Shown: positions 7,507 to 14,920 of the stretch, in pieces | Layout of the letters: the number at the start of each line of letters is the position of its first letter | Position numbering within the stretch: the first letter of the stretch is position 1 | Assembly (NCBI GenBank): GCA_002390155.1 | Contig: DGOS01000088.1 | Span: 3,563 to 19,961, forward strand | DNA from: Hyphomicrobiaceae bacterium UBA4460 | GTDB taxonomy: Bacteria; Pseudomonadota; Alphaproteobacteria; Rhizobiales; Methyloligellaceae | Reading direction: 5' to 3' | DNA length: 16,399 nucleotides | Notes under the pieces: model-generated | What the model was told of the DNA's origin: nothing | Databases searched by the model: none | The model's input: only the letters and a program-made list of their open reading frames with translations | Program-made: the position numbers and the translations under genes

Positions 7507-8739
7507 CTACTTTGCTTTGAGCCAAGCGCCGATACGGCGTGCGGCCTCGCGCATCTCGTCTTCCGATCCCGAATAGCTGAAGCGCAGATACGAGCCGCCA
7601 CGGTCGGGATCGAAGTCAATGCCGGGCGTCGCGGCCACGCCGATCTCGCGCAGCATGTCACGCGCGAAGGCGGCGCTGTCGCCGGTGTAGCGGCTGATAT
7701 CCGCATAGAGATAGAACGCGCCGTCGGCAGGGAGGATGGTGTCGAGGCCGGTGCGCGGCAACTCCTCTAAGAGCATGGCGCGGTTGCGTGCGTAGCGGGC
7801 CTTGATCTCCTCAAGTTCGTCGATGCCATCGAAGGCGCCCAGTGCCGCAATCTGGGATATGGCCGGCGGCGAGATGTAAAGGTTCTGCGCCAACCGTTCG
7901 ATCGTACGGGTGAGTGCGTCGGGCACCACAAGCCAGCCAACGCGCCAGCCCGTCATGCTGAAATATTTGGAGAAGCTGTTGACGACGATGGCGGTGTCGC
8001 TGTGCGCCAGCGCCGTCTCAGCCGGCGCGCCGTATTCGAGCCCGTGATAGATCTCGTCGGAAATCAGCCACAGCCGAGCGCGGCGGCACGCATCGGCGAT
8101 CTCCGCCAAGCACGCACCCATCGCCATAGTGCCGGTCGGGTTGTTTGGGCTCGCCAGTAGGAGCCCGGACGCGCCGTCCGTGCCAAGCCGGTCCACATCG
8201 GCCGCGGTCGGCATCCAACGCCCCTGCCCGGACGTTTCGATCAGATGCGGACGCATGCCGAGCGCCTTCAGGATCTGCCGGTAGCACGGGTAACCGGGCG
8301 ACGGCAGGCCAAGCCCGGCACCGTGATCGAGGATGGCGAGAAAGGCCAGCACGAAGCCCGCGGACGATCCCGACGTGACCACGATGCGCTCCGGCCCGAC
8401 GCGAACGCCGTAGCGCTCCTTCACATGCGCCGCGATGCGCTCCCGCAATGCGGGCAGCCCCAAAGCCTCGGTATAGCCCAACCGGTCGTCGCGAAGCGCG
8501 GCCGCGGCCCGTTCGCGTGCGGCACGCGGCGCGGCCGTGGCGGGCTGGCCCACCTCCATATGGATGATGTCCTCGCCGGCCACTTCGCGCGCGTTGGCAT
8601 CGCGCATCACGTCCATGACGATGAAAGGATCGATGGCCCGCGCCGCAGCCAATGGCCTGGGCAGCCCTTCCATTTCGACGTCATCGTTCACGGAGCGAAC
8701 CTCGCGCTTAAGTGATCGCAACCGTTTCGGGCCCGTCAC
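7507..8739 (-). CDS. PLP-dependent aminotransferase, class I/II (fold type I)
   Basis: Amino-acid aminotransferase of the aspartate aminotransferase superfamily, 410 aa; the substrate cannot be named from sequence. Visible motifs are SPNNPTG (198-204, PLP/carboxylate contact), ISDEIYH (226-232; Asp228 contacts the pyridine nitrogen, Tyr231 its O3'), NSFSKYFSMTGWRVGW with Schiff-base Lys258, and Arg386 in YLRFSYS for the substrate alpha-carboxylate. The start is GTG at 8739, preceded by GAGG with 7-nt spacing. A second GTG at 8691 also has GAGG (8-nt spacing), and ATG at 8673 starts closer to the conserved core, so the N-terminus may be up to 22 residues shorter. Monocistronic by context: convergent with rne, divergent from the M48 gene. 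Aspartate/aromatic transaminase or a MalY-like lyase are possible, but no specificity residue decides. Confidence 0.9.
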   Translation of the reverse strand: MTGPKRLRSLKREVRSVNDDVEMEGLPRPLAAARAIDPFIVMDVMRDANAREVAGEDIIHMEVGQPATAAPRAARERAAAALRDDRLGYTEALGLPALRERIAAHVKERYGVRVGPERIVVTSGSSAGFVLAFLAILDHGAGLGLPSPGYPCYRQILKALGMRPHLIETSGQGRWMPTAADVDRLGTDGASGLLLASPNNPTGTMAMGACLAEIADACRRARLWLISDEIYHGLEYGAPAETALAHSDTAIVVNSFSKYFSMTGWRVGWLVVPDALTRTIERLAQNLYISPPAISQIAALGAFDGIDELEEIKARYARNRAMLLEELPRTGLDTILPADGAFYLYADISRYTGDSAAFARDMLREIGVAATPGIDFDPDRGGSYLRFSYSGSEDEMREAARRIGAWLKAK

Positions 8740-8846
8740 GTTGTCGCCTCATTCAAAAGTCAAGCAAATCAAAGCTTGGCAACGGCGGGGGCCGGAAGCG
8801 GCGTGCCAACCTAACGCCCTAAGAAGGCAAAACAAAATAGGCGTCT

Positions 8847-8874
8847 TTGCCGCTGCCCACTAAGCGAATACGAT
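8847..8874 (+). promoter_or_regulatory. Candidate promoter placing the transcript start next to the M48 start codon
   Basis: TTGCCG (8847-8852), 16-bp spacer, TACGAT (8869-8874). A start site about 7 nt downstream would fall at about 8881, five bases before the ATG at 8886, giving a nearly leaderless message. That would fit the absence of any Shine-Dalgarno before this ATG. Sequence match only. Confidence 0.3.
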
Positions 8875-8885
8875 CACGTCCGACC

Positions 8886-10301
8886 ATGCCTTGTCTGGCT
8901 CATTCCCGCTCTCGTCGAACGCCGTCGCGCCTGCGCACGGTGCTTGTCGCTGCGCTCATCGGTAGCGTGATCTGCCCAACGGCGCAGGCTCGCGGCATTA
9001 TTCGCGATGCCGAGACTGAGGCGCTGATCCGCGACTATGCCAAGCCGATCTTCCGCGCCGCGGGCGTCGGGTCGCAGAACATTCGCATCCACATCGTCAA
9101 CGACCGTAACTTCAATGCCTTCGTGGTGGATGGGCACAACATGTTCATGCATGCCGGCGCGTTGATGATCGCCGAAACGCCGAACCAGGTGATCGGTGTC
9201 ATCGCGCACGAAACGGGGCACATCACCGGCGGCCATCTCGCGCGGTTGCGCTCGCAGATGGCCAGGGCGAAGTCGGCCTCGCTCATGTTGCAACTTCTCG
9301 GCCTCGCGGCCGTGGCGGGCGGCGCGATCGCCGGCATCCCGAACGCGGGTCAGCTCGGCATGGGGGCGGCCATGGGCGGCCAGCAAGCCGCCTTGCGCAG
9401 TCTGCTCGCTTACCGGCAGACCGAGGAATCGTCCGCCGACCAGGCGGCCATGAGCTTCCTCAATGCCACCAAGCAATCGGGGCGCGGCATGATCGAGACC
9501 TTCGACGTTTTGGCCGAGAAGCTCCGCGGCGTTCAAGGCATCAACCCGTACCTGATGTCTCACCCCTTACCCCAAACGCGTATCGCACAGCTGCGGCAAC
9601 TCGTGGAGCAGAGCCCCTACTACGACAAAAAGGACTCGCCCGAGCTTCAGTTCCGCCACGACCTGATCCGGGCGAAGTTGTCGGGCTTTTTGGATAAGCC
9701 GGAGATCGCGTTCAACCGCTATCCGTCGAGCGACACGACGCTTCCGTCTATTTATGCGCGCGCAATCGCGACCTACCGGCAGTCCGGCGTGGACGCCGCC
9801 ATGCCGCTGCTCAACAAGCTGATCGCCGAACAACCCAACTGGCCCTATTTCTATGAGACCAAAGGGCAGTTCCTGTTCGAGAGTGGCCGGGGGGCGGAGG
9901 CGATTGCTCCCCTCAAGAAAGCCATTGAGCTTGCACCGCACGAAGCGATCGTTCAGATCATGTACGCGCAAGCCTTGATCGGGACCGAAGACAACCGCTA
10001 TCTCGACGAAGCCATTCGCAATCTACGCCAAGCGCTGGTCCGCGAAACCTCATCCGCGAGAGGCTACCGGCAGCTTGCGACGGCCTATGCGCGCAAGGCC
10101 CATCTGGCCAAGGCGAGCGGGGCAAAGCGCAATTTCATGGCGCGCGCATCACTTGCGTCGGCGGAAGCCTATTTCTATGAAGGTCGTTTAGACAGGGCGA
10201 AACAACAGGCCAAGCGGGCCAAGGCCGGACTTCCTGAGGGCTCGCCGAACTGGATCAGAGCCGACGACATTCTTTCCTTTCAATTGCCGAAGAAGAAATA
10301 A
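8886..10301 (+). CDS. Periplasmic M48 family metalloprotease with TPR repeats, BepA/YfgC-like
   Basis: Exported zinc protease of 471 aa, resembling E. coli BepA, which degrades or helps fold stalled outer-membrane proteins such as LptD. The signal peptide has a basic N-region, hydrophobic residues about 18-35 and an AQA cleavage site near 36. The M48 domain (about 38-240) carries HETGH (His108, Glu109, His112), a candidate third zinc ligand Glu181 in the ESSAD segment, and SHPLPQTRI (225-233), the conserved His-Pro loop that in BepA regulates access to the active site. Residues about 140-170 form a Gly/Ala-rich hydrophobic hairpin. The C-terminal half (about 285-465) is helical with TPR-like spacing. 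The frame could begin at TTG 8847, but ATG 8886 gives a proper signal peptide, so I chose it; no Shine-Dalgarno precedes it. It lies 27 nt upstream of a thiol oxidoreductase gene, probably one operon. Confidence 0.92.
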   Translation: MPCLAHSRSRRTPSRLRTVLVAALIGSVICPTAQARGIIRDAETEALIRDYAKPIFRAAGVGSQNIRIHIVNDRNFNAFVVDGHNMFMHAGALMIAETPNQVIGVIAHETGHITGGHLARLRSQMARAKSASLMLQLLGLAAVAGGAIAGIPNAGQLGMGAAMGGQQAALRSLLAYRQTEESSADQAAMSFLNATKQSGRGMIETFDVLAEKLRGVQGINPYLMSHPLPQTRIAQLRQLVEQSPYYDKKDSPELQFRHDLIRAKLSGFLDKPEIAFNRYPSSDTTLPSIYARAIATYRQSGVDAAMPLLNKLIAEQPNWPYFYETKGQFLFESGRGAEAIAPLKKAIELAPHEAIVQIMYAQALIGTEDNRYLDEAIRNLRQALVRETSSARGYRQLATAYARKAHLAKASGAKRNFMARASLASAEAYFYEGRLDRAKQQAKRAKAGLPEGSPNWIRADDILSFQLPKKK

Positions 10302-10328
10302 CTCGAACCAAACCCTGGAGAGCTAAGC

Positions 10329-11132
10329 ATGACCTCTAAGACAGGACTCGCTACCGCGCTGGTGGCCGCCGTCGTAGCCGCCATCGTGAGCGCTGCGACG
10401 CTCCTCATTGTCGGGCGCACGGCGCCAGGGGTCGCCACCGCCCCCACAGGCGGACTGGATGAGAAGCAGGTCATCGAGGTGGTGCGTAACTACCTCACCG
10501 AGAACCCCGAGATTCTCGTCGAGATGACAACGAAACTCGACAAGATTCAGCAGGAGAAGCAAGCCGCCGACCAGGTGTCGGCTATTAGCGAGAATTCCGA
10601 CGCGCTGTTCCGGTCCACCAAAGCCTTCGGCGCCGGCAATCCGGACGGCGACGTCACCGTGGTCGAGTTCTTCGATTACAATTGCGGTTTCTGCCGCCGC
10701 GCCATGCCCGAGGTCGTCAAGCTCGTCGACAACGACGACAAGGTGAAGGTGGTCTTCATGGAGTTGCCGATCTTTGGCGATGAATCCGAAGACGCCGCCA
10801 AAGGCGCCCTCGCCGCGGGCAAGCAGGACAAATACATGGAGATGCACCAGAAGCTGTTCACGGCGCCCGGCAAGGCCAACAAGGAAAAGGTGCTGCGCAT
10901 CGCCAACGAGATCGGGCTCGACGTTCCGCAGCTGGAGAAAGACATGGAGGGCGACGAGGTCCAAGCCGCTCTCGACGAGGCCCGGGGCCTCGCCCAGGCA
11001 CTCGGCCTGCAGGGGACGCCGCTCTACCTGGTCGGCGACCGGATCATCCCCGGCGCGCCTGACGACCTCTACGACCAGCTGGTCGAAAAGGTAACCGAGG
11101 TGCGCGAAAAGGGCTGCACAGCCACCTGCTAG
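10329..11132 (+). CDS. DsbA/ScsC-like thiol:disulfide oxidoreductase
   Basis: Periplasmic thioredoxin-fold protein of 267 aa, expected to make or isomerise disulfides in envelope proteins. A hydrophobic segment (about 8-29) is a signal peptide or membrane anchor. Residues about 44-78 form an amphipathic helix region (EKQVIEVVRNYLTENPEIL) like the N-terminal oligomerisation domain of ScsC-type proteins. The DsbA domain (about 95-255) has the active site C119-G-F-C122 and cis-proline Pro231 in GTPLYLV. The last five residues, CTATC, add two further cysteines (263, 267) outside the core. ATG 10329 has GGAG 8 nt upstream. It is 27 nt behind the M48 protease gene and ends shortly before a terminator, so the pair looks like an envelope protein-quality operon. 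Isomerase versus oxidase function is undecided, because the oligomerisation region suggests isomerase but the partner is unknown. Confidence 0.92.
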   Translation: MTSKTGLATALVAAVVAAIVSAATLLIVGRTAPGVATAPTGGLDEKQVIEVVRNYLTENPEILVEMTTKLDKIQQEKQAADQVSAISENSDALFRSTKAFGAGNPDGDVTVVEFFDYNCGFCRRAMPEVVKLVDNDDKVKVVFMELPIFGDESEDAAKGALAAGKQDKYMEMHQKLFTAPGKANKEKVLRIANEIGLDVPQLEKDMEGDEVQAALDEARGLAQALGLQGTPLYLVGDRIIPGAPDDLYDQLVEKVTEVREKGCTATC

Positions 11133-11155
11133 GGGCTAACCCTAGGTGGCAAGGG

Positions 11156-11180
11156 GCCGGGTTTGCCGCCCGGCGCTTTT
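11156..11180 (+). terminator. Intrinsic terminator after the DsbA-like gene
   Basis: GCCGGG/CCCGGC 6-bp stem (11156-11161 with 11169-11174), seven-base loop, then GCTTTT. It is preceded by another perfect hairpin, CTAGGG/CCCTAG with loop GCTAA (11129-11145), which overlaps the stop codon of the DsbA-like gene. The T-run is short (four), so termination may be partial and some readthrough into aroQ is possible. Confidence 0.65.
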
Positions 11181-11205
11181 GCCGAACGGCAGAAAAGCTG
11201 ATAAA
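11179..11205 (+). promoter_or_regulatory. Candidate promoter for the aroQ-accB-accC-aat operon
   Basis: TTGCCG (11179-11184), 15-bp spacer, GATAAA (11200-11205), directly after the preceding terminator. The resulting leader would carry two mutually exclusive stems: CGCGTTT/AAACGCG (11210-11216 with 11227-11233) and CGGCCG/CGGCCG (11232-11237 with 11241-11246). Weak match to consensus; position is the main argument. Confidence 0.3.
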
Positions 11206-11276
11206 TGGGCGCGTTTCCCGATGCTGAAACGCGGCCGTTCCGGCCGATTTATCCTAAACAGGCAACCGCTCCGGTC

Positions 11277-11729
11277 ATGGCCCAGACGATCCACATCCTC
11301 AACGGCCCTAATCTCAACCTGCTTGGCACGCGGGAGCCCGAGATTTATGGCAGCGAGACGTTGGACGATTTGCACGCGCGCTGCGAGCGCAAGGCGAAGG
11401 CCCTTGGCTATGGGGTCGTGTTCCGGCAAAGCAACCACGAGGGCGAGCTGGTCTCGTGGGTCCAGGAGGCGCGCGAGCGTGCCGCAGGGCTGATTGTCAA
11501 CGCCGGCGCCTTCACCCATACCTCGGTCGCCCTGCTCGATGCCTTACTGTCCTGCTCGGTACCGATTGTCGAAGTTCATTTATCCAATATCTTCCGCCGT
11601 GAGCCATTCCGTCACCGGTCCTACGTATCAAAGGCCGCCAAGGGCGTGATCTGCGGCTTCGGAGGCTTGGGCTACGAGCTTGCCATCGAGGCGCTCGCCA
11701 CCTCGCTCGCGGAAGCCAAGGCCGGTTGA
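11277..11729 (+). CDS. aroQ: 3-dehydroquinate dehydratase, type II
   Basis: Cytoplasmic shikimate-pathway enzyme converting 3-dehydroquinate to 3-dehydroshikimate by anti elimination; usually a dodecamer. The 150 aa match the family's usual length. Conserved segments are [17 protein letters not shown] with catalytic Tyr24 and loop Arg19, [15 protein letters not shown] (51-65), [12 protein letters not shown] with Asn75 and His81, [17 protein letters not shown] with His101, and [10 protein letters not shown] near the C-terminus. The frame is open to an upstream ATG at 11205, but [12 protein letters not shown] is the family's N-terminus, so 11277 is preferred even though only a weak AGG lies upstream. 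First gene of a tight cluster: accB follows after 19 nt. Confidence 0.96.
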   Translation: MAQTIHILNGPNLNLLGTREPEIYGSETLDDLHARCERKAKALGYGVVFRQSNHEGELVSWVQEARERAAGLIVNAGAFTHTSVALLDALLSCSVPIVEVHLSNIFRREPFRHRSYVSKAAKGVICGFGGLGYELAIEALATSLAEAKAG

Positions 11730-11748
11730 TGGCCAAGAAAGGACGCCG

Positions 11749-12228
11749 ATGAATAAAGACGGGGGTAACCTCGATAAAGACCTCATCCGAGAGCTGGCGG
11801 AGCTCCTTGAGGAGACCGGTCTGACCGAGATCGAGATCGAGCTCAAGAGCGGCCGCTTCAGGGTGGCCCGGGGTGTCAATCTCACCACGACGCTGATGAC
11901 GACCGGCAACGGCGCACCACCACCTGCGCCGCCGCAAGAGCATCGCGAGCCGAAGCGCGCCTCCGAGACCGAAGACGTCGCCGTGCATCCGGGCTCTGTG
12001 ACCTCGCCCATGGTCGGCACCGCCTACCGGTCGGCCGAACCCGGCGCGCCACCCTTCGTCGAGGTCGGCAGCCGCGTGTCTGCGGGTCAAACACTGCTCA
12101 TCATCGAAGCCATGAAGACGATGAACCACATTCCCTCGCCCAAGGCTGGCACGGTCCTCGCCATCCTTGTCGAGGACGGTCAGCCGGTGGAATACGGCGA
12201 GCCGCTCGTGGTGATTGAGCAGGGTTAG
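11749..12228 (+). CDS. accB: Acetyl-CoA carboxylase biotin carboxyl carrier protein
   Basis: Biotin carrier subunit of acetyl-CoA carboxylase, moving CO2 from biotin carboxylase to the carboxyltransferase for malonyl-CoA synthesis. The 159 aa have an N-terminal helical region (about 8-42), a Pro/Ala linker (about 56-72) and the biotinyl domain (about 80-158) with EAMKTMN, biotinylated Lys123. The thumb-type insertion ([15 protein letters not shown]) is present, as in AccB and unlike most other biotin carriers. ATG 11749 has AAAGGA with 5-nt spacing, the best ribosome binding site in the operon. An in-frame start at 11680 would overlap aroQ and is not supported. accC follows 9 nt after the stop. 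Confidence 0.97.
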   Translation: MNKDGGNLDKDLIRELAELLEETGLTEIEIELKSGRFRVARGVNLTTTLMTTGNGAPPPAPPQEHREPKRASETEDVAVHPGSVTSPMVGTAYRSAEPGAPPFVEVGSRVSAGQTLLIIEAMKTMNHIPSPKAGTVLAILVEDGQPVEYGEPLVVIEQG

Positions 12229-12237
12229 CCACGCTCT

Positions 12238-13593
12238 ATGTTCGACAAGATCCTGATCGCAAACCGGGGAGAGATCGCACTTCGCATCGAACGTGCTTGC
12301 AAGGAGCTGGGCATCTCCACGGTGGCGGTTCACTCCACGGCGGATGCACACGCCATGCATGTCCGCCTCGCAGACGAGAGCGTGTGCATCGGCGCACCGC
12401 CCGCCAAGGACAGCTATCTCAACATTCCGGCCATCGTCGCCGCCTGCGAGATCACCGGCGCCGATGCCGTGCATCCGGGCTACGGCTTCTTGGCCGAGAA
12501 TGCCCGCTTCGCCGAGATCCTCGACGAACACAACATCGCGTTCATCGGGCCCACGGCCGAGCATGTCCGGCTCATGGGCGACAAGATCAAAGCCAAGGAA
12601 ACGGCGAAGTCCCTCGGCATTCCCGTCGTGCCAGGTTCGGACGGGCCGGTCACGAACTACGACGAGGCGAAAAAGATCGCGGCCGAGATCGGCTTTCCAG
12701 TTCTGGTCAAGGCGTCCGCGGGCGGCGGCGGGCGCGGCATGAAGCTCGCGCATTTCGAGAACGAGCTTGAGCCTGCATTGGCGACGGCGCGCAACGAAGC
12801 GCGCGCGGCCTTCGGCGACGATACGGTCTATCTGGAGAAGTATCTCGGCCAGCCACGGCATATCGAGGTGCAGGTCTTAGGCGATGGCGAAGGCAACGCC
12901 ATTCATCTCGGCGAACGCGATTGTTCGCTGCAACGGCGCAATCAGAAGCTTTGGGAGGAGGCACCCTCGCCTGCTCTGAACGACAACGAACGCCTACGCA
13001 TCGGCGAGATCGTGGCGGATGCGATGCGCAAACTCAAGTATCGCGGCGTGGGCACCGTGGAGTTCCTCTACGAAAACGGCGAGTTCTACTTCATCGAGAT
13101 GAACACGCGGCTCCAGGTGGAGCATACCGTGACCGAGATGGTCACCGGGCTCGACCTGGTGATCGAGCAGATCAGAATCGCGGCCGGTGCGCCGCTCACG
13201 CTGGCCCAAGAAGACGTGTCGTTCATCGGCCACGCCATCGAATGCCGCGTCAATGCGGAGAACGCGCTCACCTTCCGGCCCTCGCCGGGGACGATCACGC
13301 ATTTCCACCCGCCAGGCGGACTTGGCGTCCGGGTCGATTCCGGCGCTTACGCGGGCTACACCATTCCCCCGTATTATGACAGTCTGATTGGGAAGCTCAT
13401 CGTGCACGCCCGCACGCGCAACGAATGCTTGATGCGGTTGAAGCGGGCGCTCGGAGAATTCGTCGTCGATGGCATCGAGACCACCATTCCGCTGTTCTCA
13501 TCGCTCATCTCAGAGCCCGACATTGTCGACGGGAGTTACGACATTCATTGGCTCGAGGACCATCTGGCGCCGAATACCGAACGCCCGGGGTAG
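12238..13593 (+). CDS. accC: Acetyl-CoA carboxylase biotin carboxylase subunit
   Basis: ATP-grasp enzyme that carboxylates AccB-bound biotin with bicarbonate. The 451 aa are colinear with E. coli AccC. The biotin-carboxylase N-domain starts MFDKILIANRGEIALRI; the ATP-grasp glycine loop is AGGGGRGMK (161-169), next to Lys158 in VLVKAS; the active-site strand EMNTRLQVEHTVTE includes Glu288, Asn290, Arg292 and Glu296; the C-domain carries GHAIECRVNAE and FRPSPG. It starts at ATG 12238, 9 nt after accB, so translation is probably coupled; a clear Shine-Dalgarno is not seen. The aat gene begins 6 nt beyond its stop. Nothing unusual in length or motifs. Confidence 0.98.
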   Translation: MFDKILIANRGEIALRIERACKELGISTVAVHSTADAHAMHVRLADESVCIGAPPAKDSYLNIPAIVAACEITGADAVHPGYGFLAENARFAEILDEHNIAFIGPTAEHVRLMGDKIKAKETAKSLGIPVVPGSDGPVTNYDEAKKIAAEIGFPVLVKASAGGGGRGMKLAHFENELEPALATARNEARAAFGDDTVYLEKYLGQPRHIEVQVLGDGEGNAIHLGERDCSLQRRNQKLWEEAPSPALNDNERLRIGEIVADAMRKLKYRGVGTVEFLYENGEFYFIEMNTRLQVEHTVTEMVTGLDLVIEQIRIAAGAPLTLAQEDVSFIGHAIECRVNAENALTFRPSPGTITHFHPPGGLGVRVDSGAYAGYTIPPYYDSLIGKLIVHARTRNECLMRLKRALGEFVVDGIETTIPLFSSLISEPDIVDGSYDIHWLEDHLAPNTERPG

Positions 13594-13599
13594 CGCGTC

Positions 13600-14445
13600 A
13601 TGACCACCATCGACGACGTGATGATCGAGATCACGCCGCAGGTGCTGCTCAAGGCGTATGCGTGCGGCATCTTTCCGATGGCAGAGAGCGCGGATGACAA
13701 CGCGCTGTATTGGATCGAGCCGGAGCGTCGGGGCATCCTCCCCTTAGACGACGTACACATCCCTAAGAGTCTGGCGCGCACCATTCGCCGGGGCGGGTTC
13801 GAGGTTAAAGTCGACCACGACTTCGAGGGCGTCATCGACGGCTGTGCGGCGCCCCGCGCGGGCCGGCGCAGCACGTGGATCAACGGCCGCATCCGCAGTC
13901 TCTACCGCGAACTGTTTAAGCTCGGCCATTGCCATACCGTGGAAGTCTGGCAGGACGGGAAGATGATCGGCGGTCTTTACGGCGTCCACTTAGGCCGCGC
14001 GTTCTTCGGCGAGAGCATGTTCTCCACGGCGCGCGACGCGAGCAAAATCGCGCTGGTCTATCTCGTCGCCAGGCTAAAGTACGGAGGCTTTACCCTGCTC
14101 GACACGCAGTTCGTCACCGGACACCTCGCCCGCTTCGGCGCGATCGAGGTGAGCCGTCAGGAGTTTCAGGGGCTCCTGGAAGGCGCGTTGGGGAGCCAGG
14201 GTAGACCGCCCGGACCGGGCGGTGGCGCGGGCCGCGGCCGCGGTGCCGCAGCGGCAGGAGGCGGTGCAGGCGCGGCAGCAAGAGGCGGTGCTGGCGCGGC
14301 GGGCGCAGGCGCAGGTTCAGCCATGGCCTCACCTTCTGCGCCAGGTTCCGAAGGCGCGTTCTCCGCGCTCTCCGAAGGCGCCCCGCCAATCGGCATCTTG
14401 CAGCTGGTGAGCCAAACATCGAAGACCGGATGCTCCACGGCGTGA
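13600..14445 (+). CDS. aat: Leucyl/phenylalanyl-tRNA--protein transferase with long Gly/Ala tail
   Basis: N-end-rule enzyme that transfers Leu or Phe from tRNA to proteins with N-terminal Lys/Arg, marking them for ClpS-ClpAP. Family motifs: [15 protein letters not shown] (16-30), [14 protein letters not shown] (36-49), [13 protein letters not shown] (67-79), TWINGRI (92-98), [31 protein letters not shown] (112-142), [24 protein letters not shown] (166-189). It starts at ATG 13600, 6 nt after accC. The normal protein should end near residue 200; here the frame continues for about 80 residues of Gly/Ala/Arg low complexity, entirely opposite the DUF2155 gene, to a stop at 14445. The tail is probably not functional sequence: a single extra G in GGGG at 14190-14193 would bring a TAG at 14202-14204 into frame. 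The core is confident; the 3' end is in doubt. Confidence 0.9.
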   Translation: MTTIDDVMIEITPQVLLKAYACGIFPMAESADDNALYWIEPERRGILPLDDVHIPKSLARTIRRGGFEVKVDHDFEGVIDGCAAPRAGRRSTWINGRIRSLYRELFKLGHCHTVEVWQDGKMIGGLYGVHLGRAFFGESMFSTARDASKIALVYLVARLKYGGFTLLDTQFVTGHLARFGAIEVSRQEFQGLLEGALGSQGRPPGPGGGAGRGRGAAAAGGGAGAAARGGAGAAGAGAGSAMASPSAPGSEGAFSALSEGAPPIGILQLVSQTSKTGCSTA

Positions 14446-14798
14446 AGTCCGGGGCTCTCGGCGAACATCCACCCGGTAAAGATGCGAAGCTGCTCGCCCG
14501 CGAGCGTGACCTCATCGACTTCGACGAATGTGGCGGTGTGCGGCGCCTCGGTGGGCGGGCGCGTGTCGCAAGCACGCGGCGTGACTTTGAGCGCGCCAAA
14601 CTCGACCGTCTGATCCATCGGAATCTCTAGATGCGAGATGCGGCCGGTGACCTTGTCGAGCGCGGCGAACACGGCGATGGAGTTCTTGACCATCTCGGCT
14701 TGAGCGGGGAGAGACAACGGCACGATCACGGCCGCCGCCGCAAACGCGCCTGCCAAGACGCGCGCCCCTCGAATCCAAATCTTCATGCTCTGCGTCAT
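14166..14798 (-). CDS. DUF2155 domain-containing exported protein
   Basis: Alphaproteobacterial protein of unknown function, 210 aa. A signal peptide ([13 protein letters not shown], hydrophobic to about 31, cut after PAQA) is followed by the DUF2155 core (about 38-134): an ALDKVTGRI start, the [17 protein letters not shown] segment and a [26 protein letters not shown] ending, read here in pieces. Cys77 and Cys133 probably pair. After residue 135 the chain is a Ser/Glu then Pro/Ala-rich tail lying antisense to the end of aat; its last 12 residues are opposite conserved aat codons, so the stop is probably displaced. The start at ATG 14798 has AGGA 8 nt upstream; the frame is open further 5' to 14924, without signal-peptide logic. 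The aat-DUF2155-complex I subunit neighbourhood recurs in Rhizobiales, but the function is not known. Confidence 0.85.
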   Translation of the reverse strand: MTQSMKIWIRGARVLAGAFAAAAVIVPLSLPAQAEMVKNSIAVFAALDKVTGRISHLEIPMDQTVEFGALKVTPRACDTRPPTEAPHTATFVEVDEVTLAGEQLRIFTGWMFAESPGLHAVEHPVFDVWLTSCKMPIGGAPSESAENAPSEPGAEGEAMAEPAPAPAAPAPPLAAAPAPPPAAAAPRPRPAPPPGPGGLPWLPNAPSRSP

Positions 14799-14920
14799 GC
14801 CGCGTATCCTACCGCCGCGTCCGGGATGCATCACCGGACCGGCCTTCCCTCTTTCAATGGCCTCGTCGAATATTGGGGCAACGGTGTGGCACCGCCGCTC
14901 CCCTTGCGAGAATGATGTCC

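Noticed and set aside
13929..14204. Second frame across aat as a separate gene
   Set aside because: Arg-rich shadow of Aat codons without a start context. Its only interest is the TAG at 14202-14204 as a possible lost aat stop.
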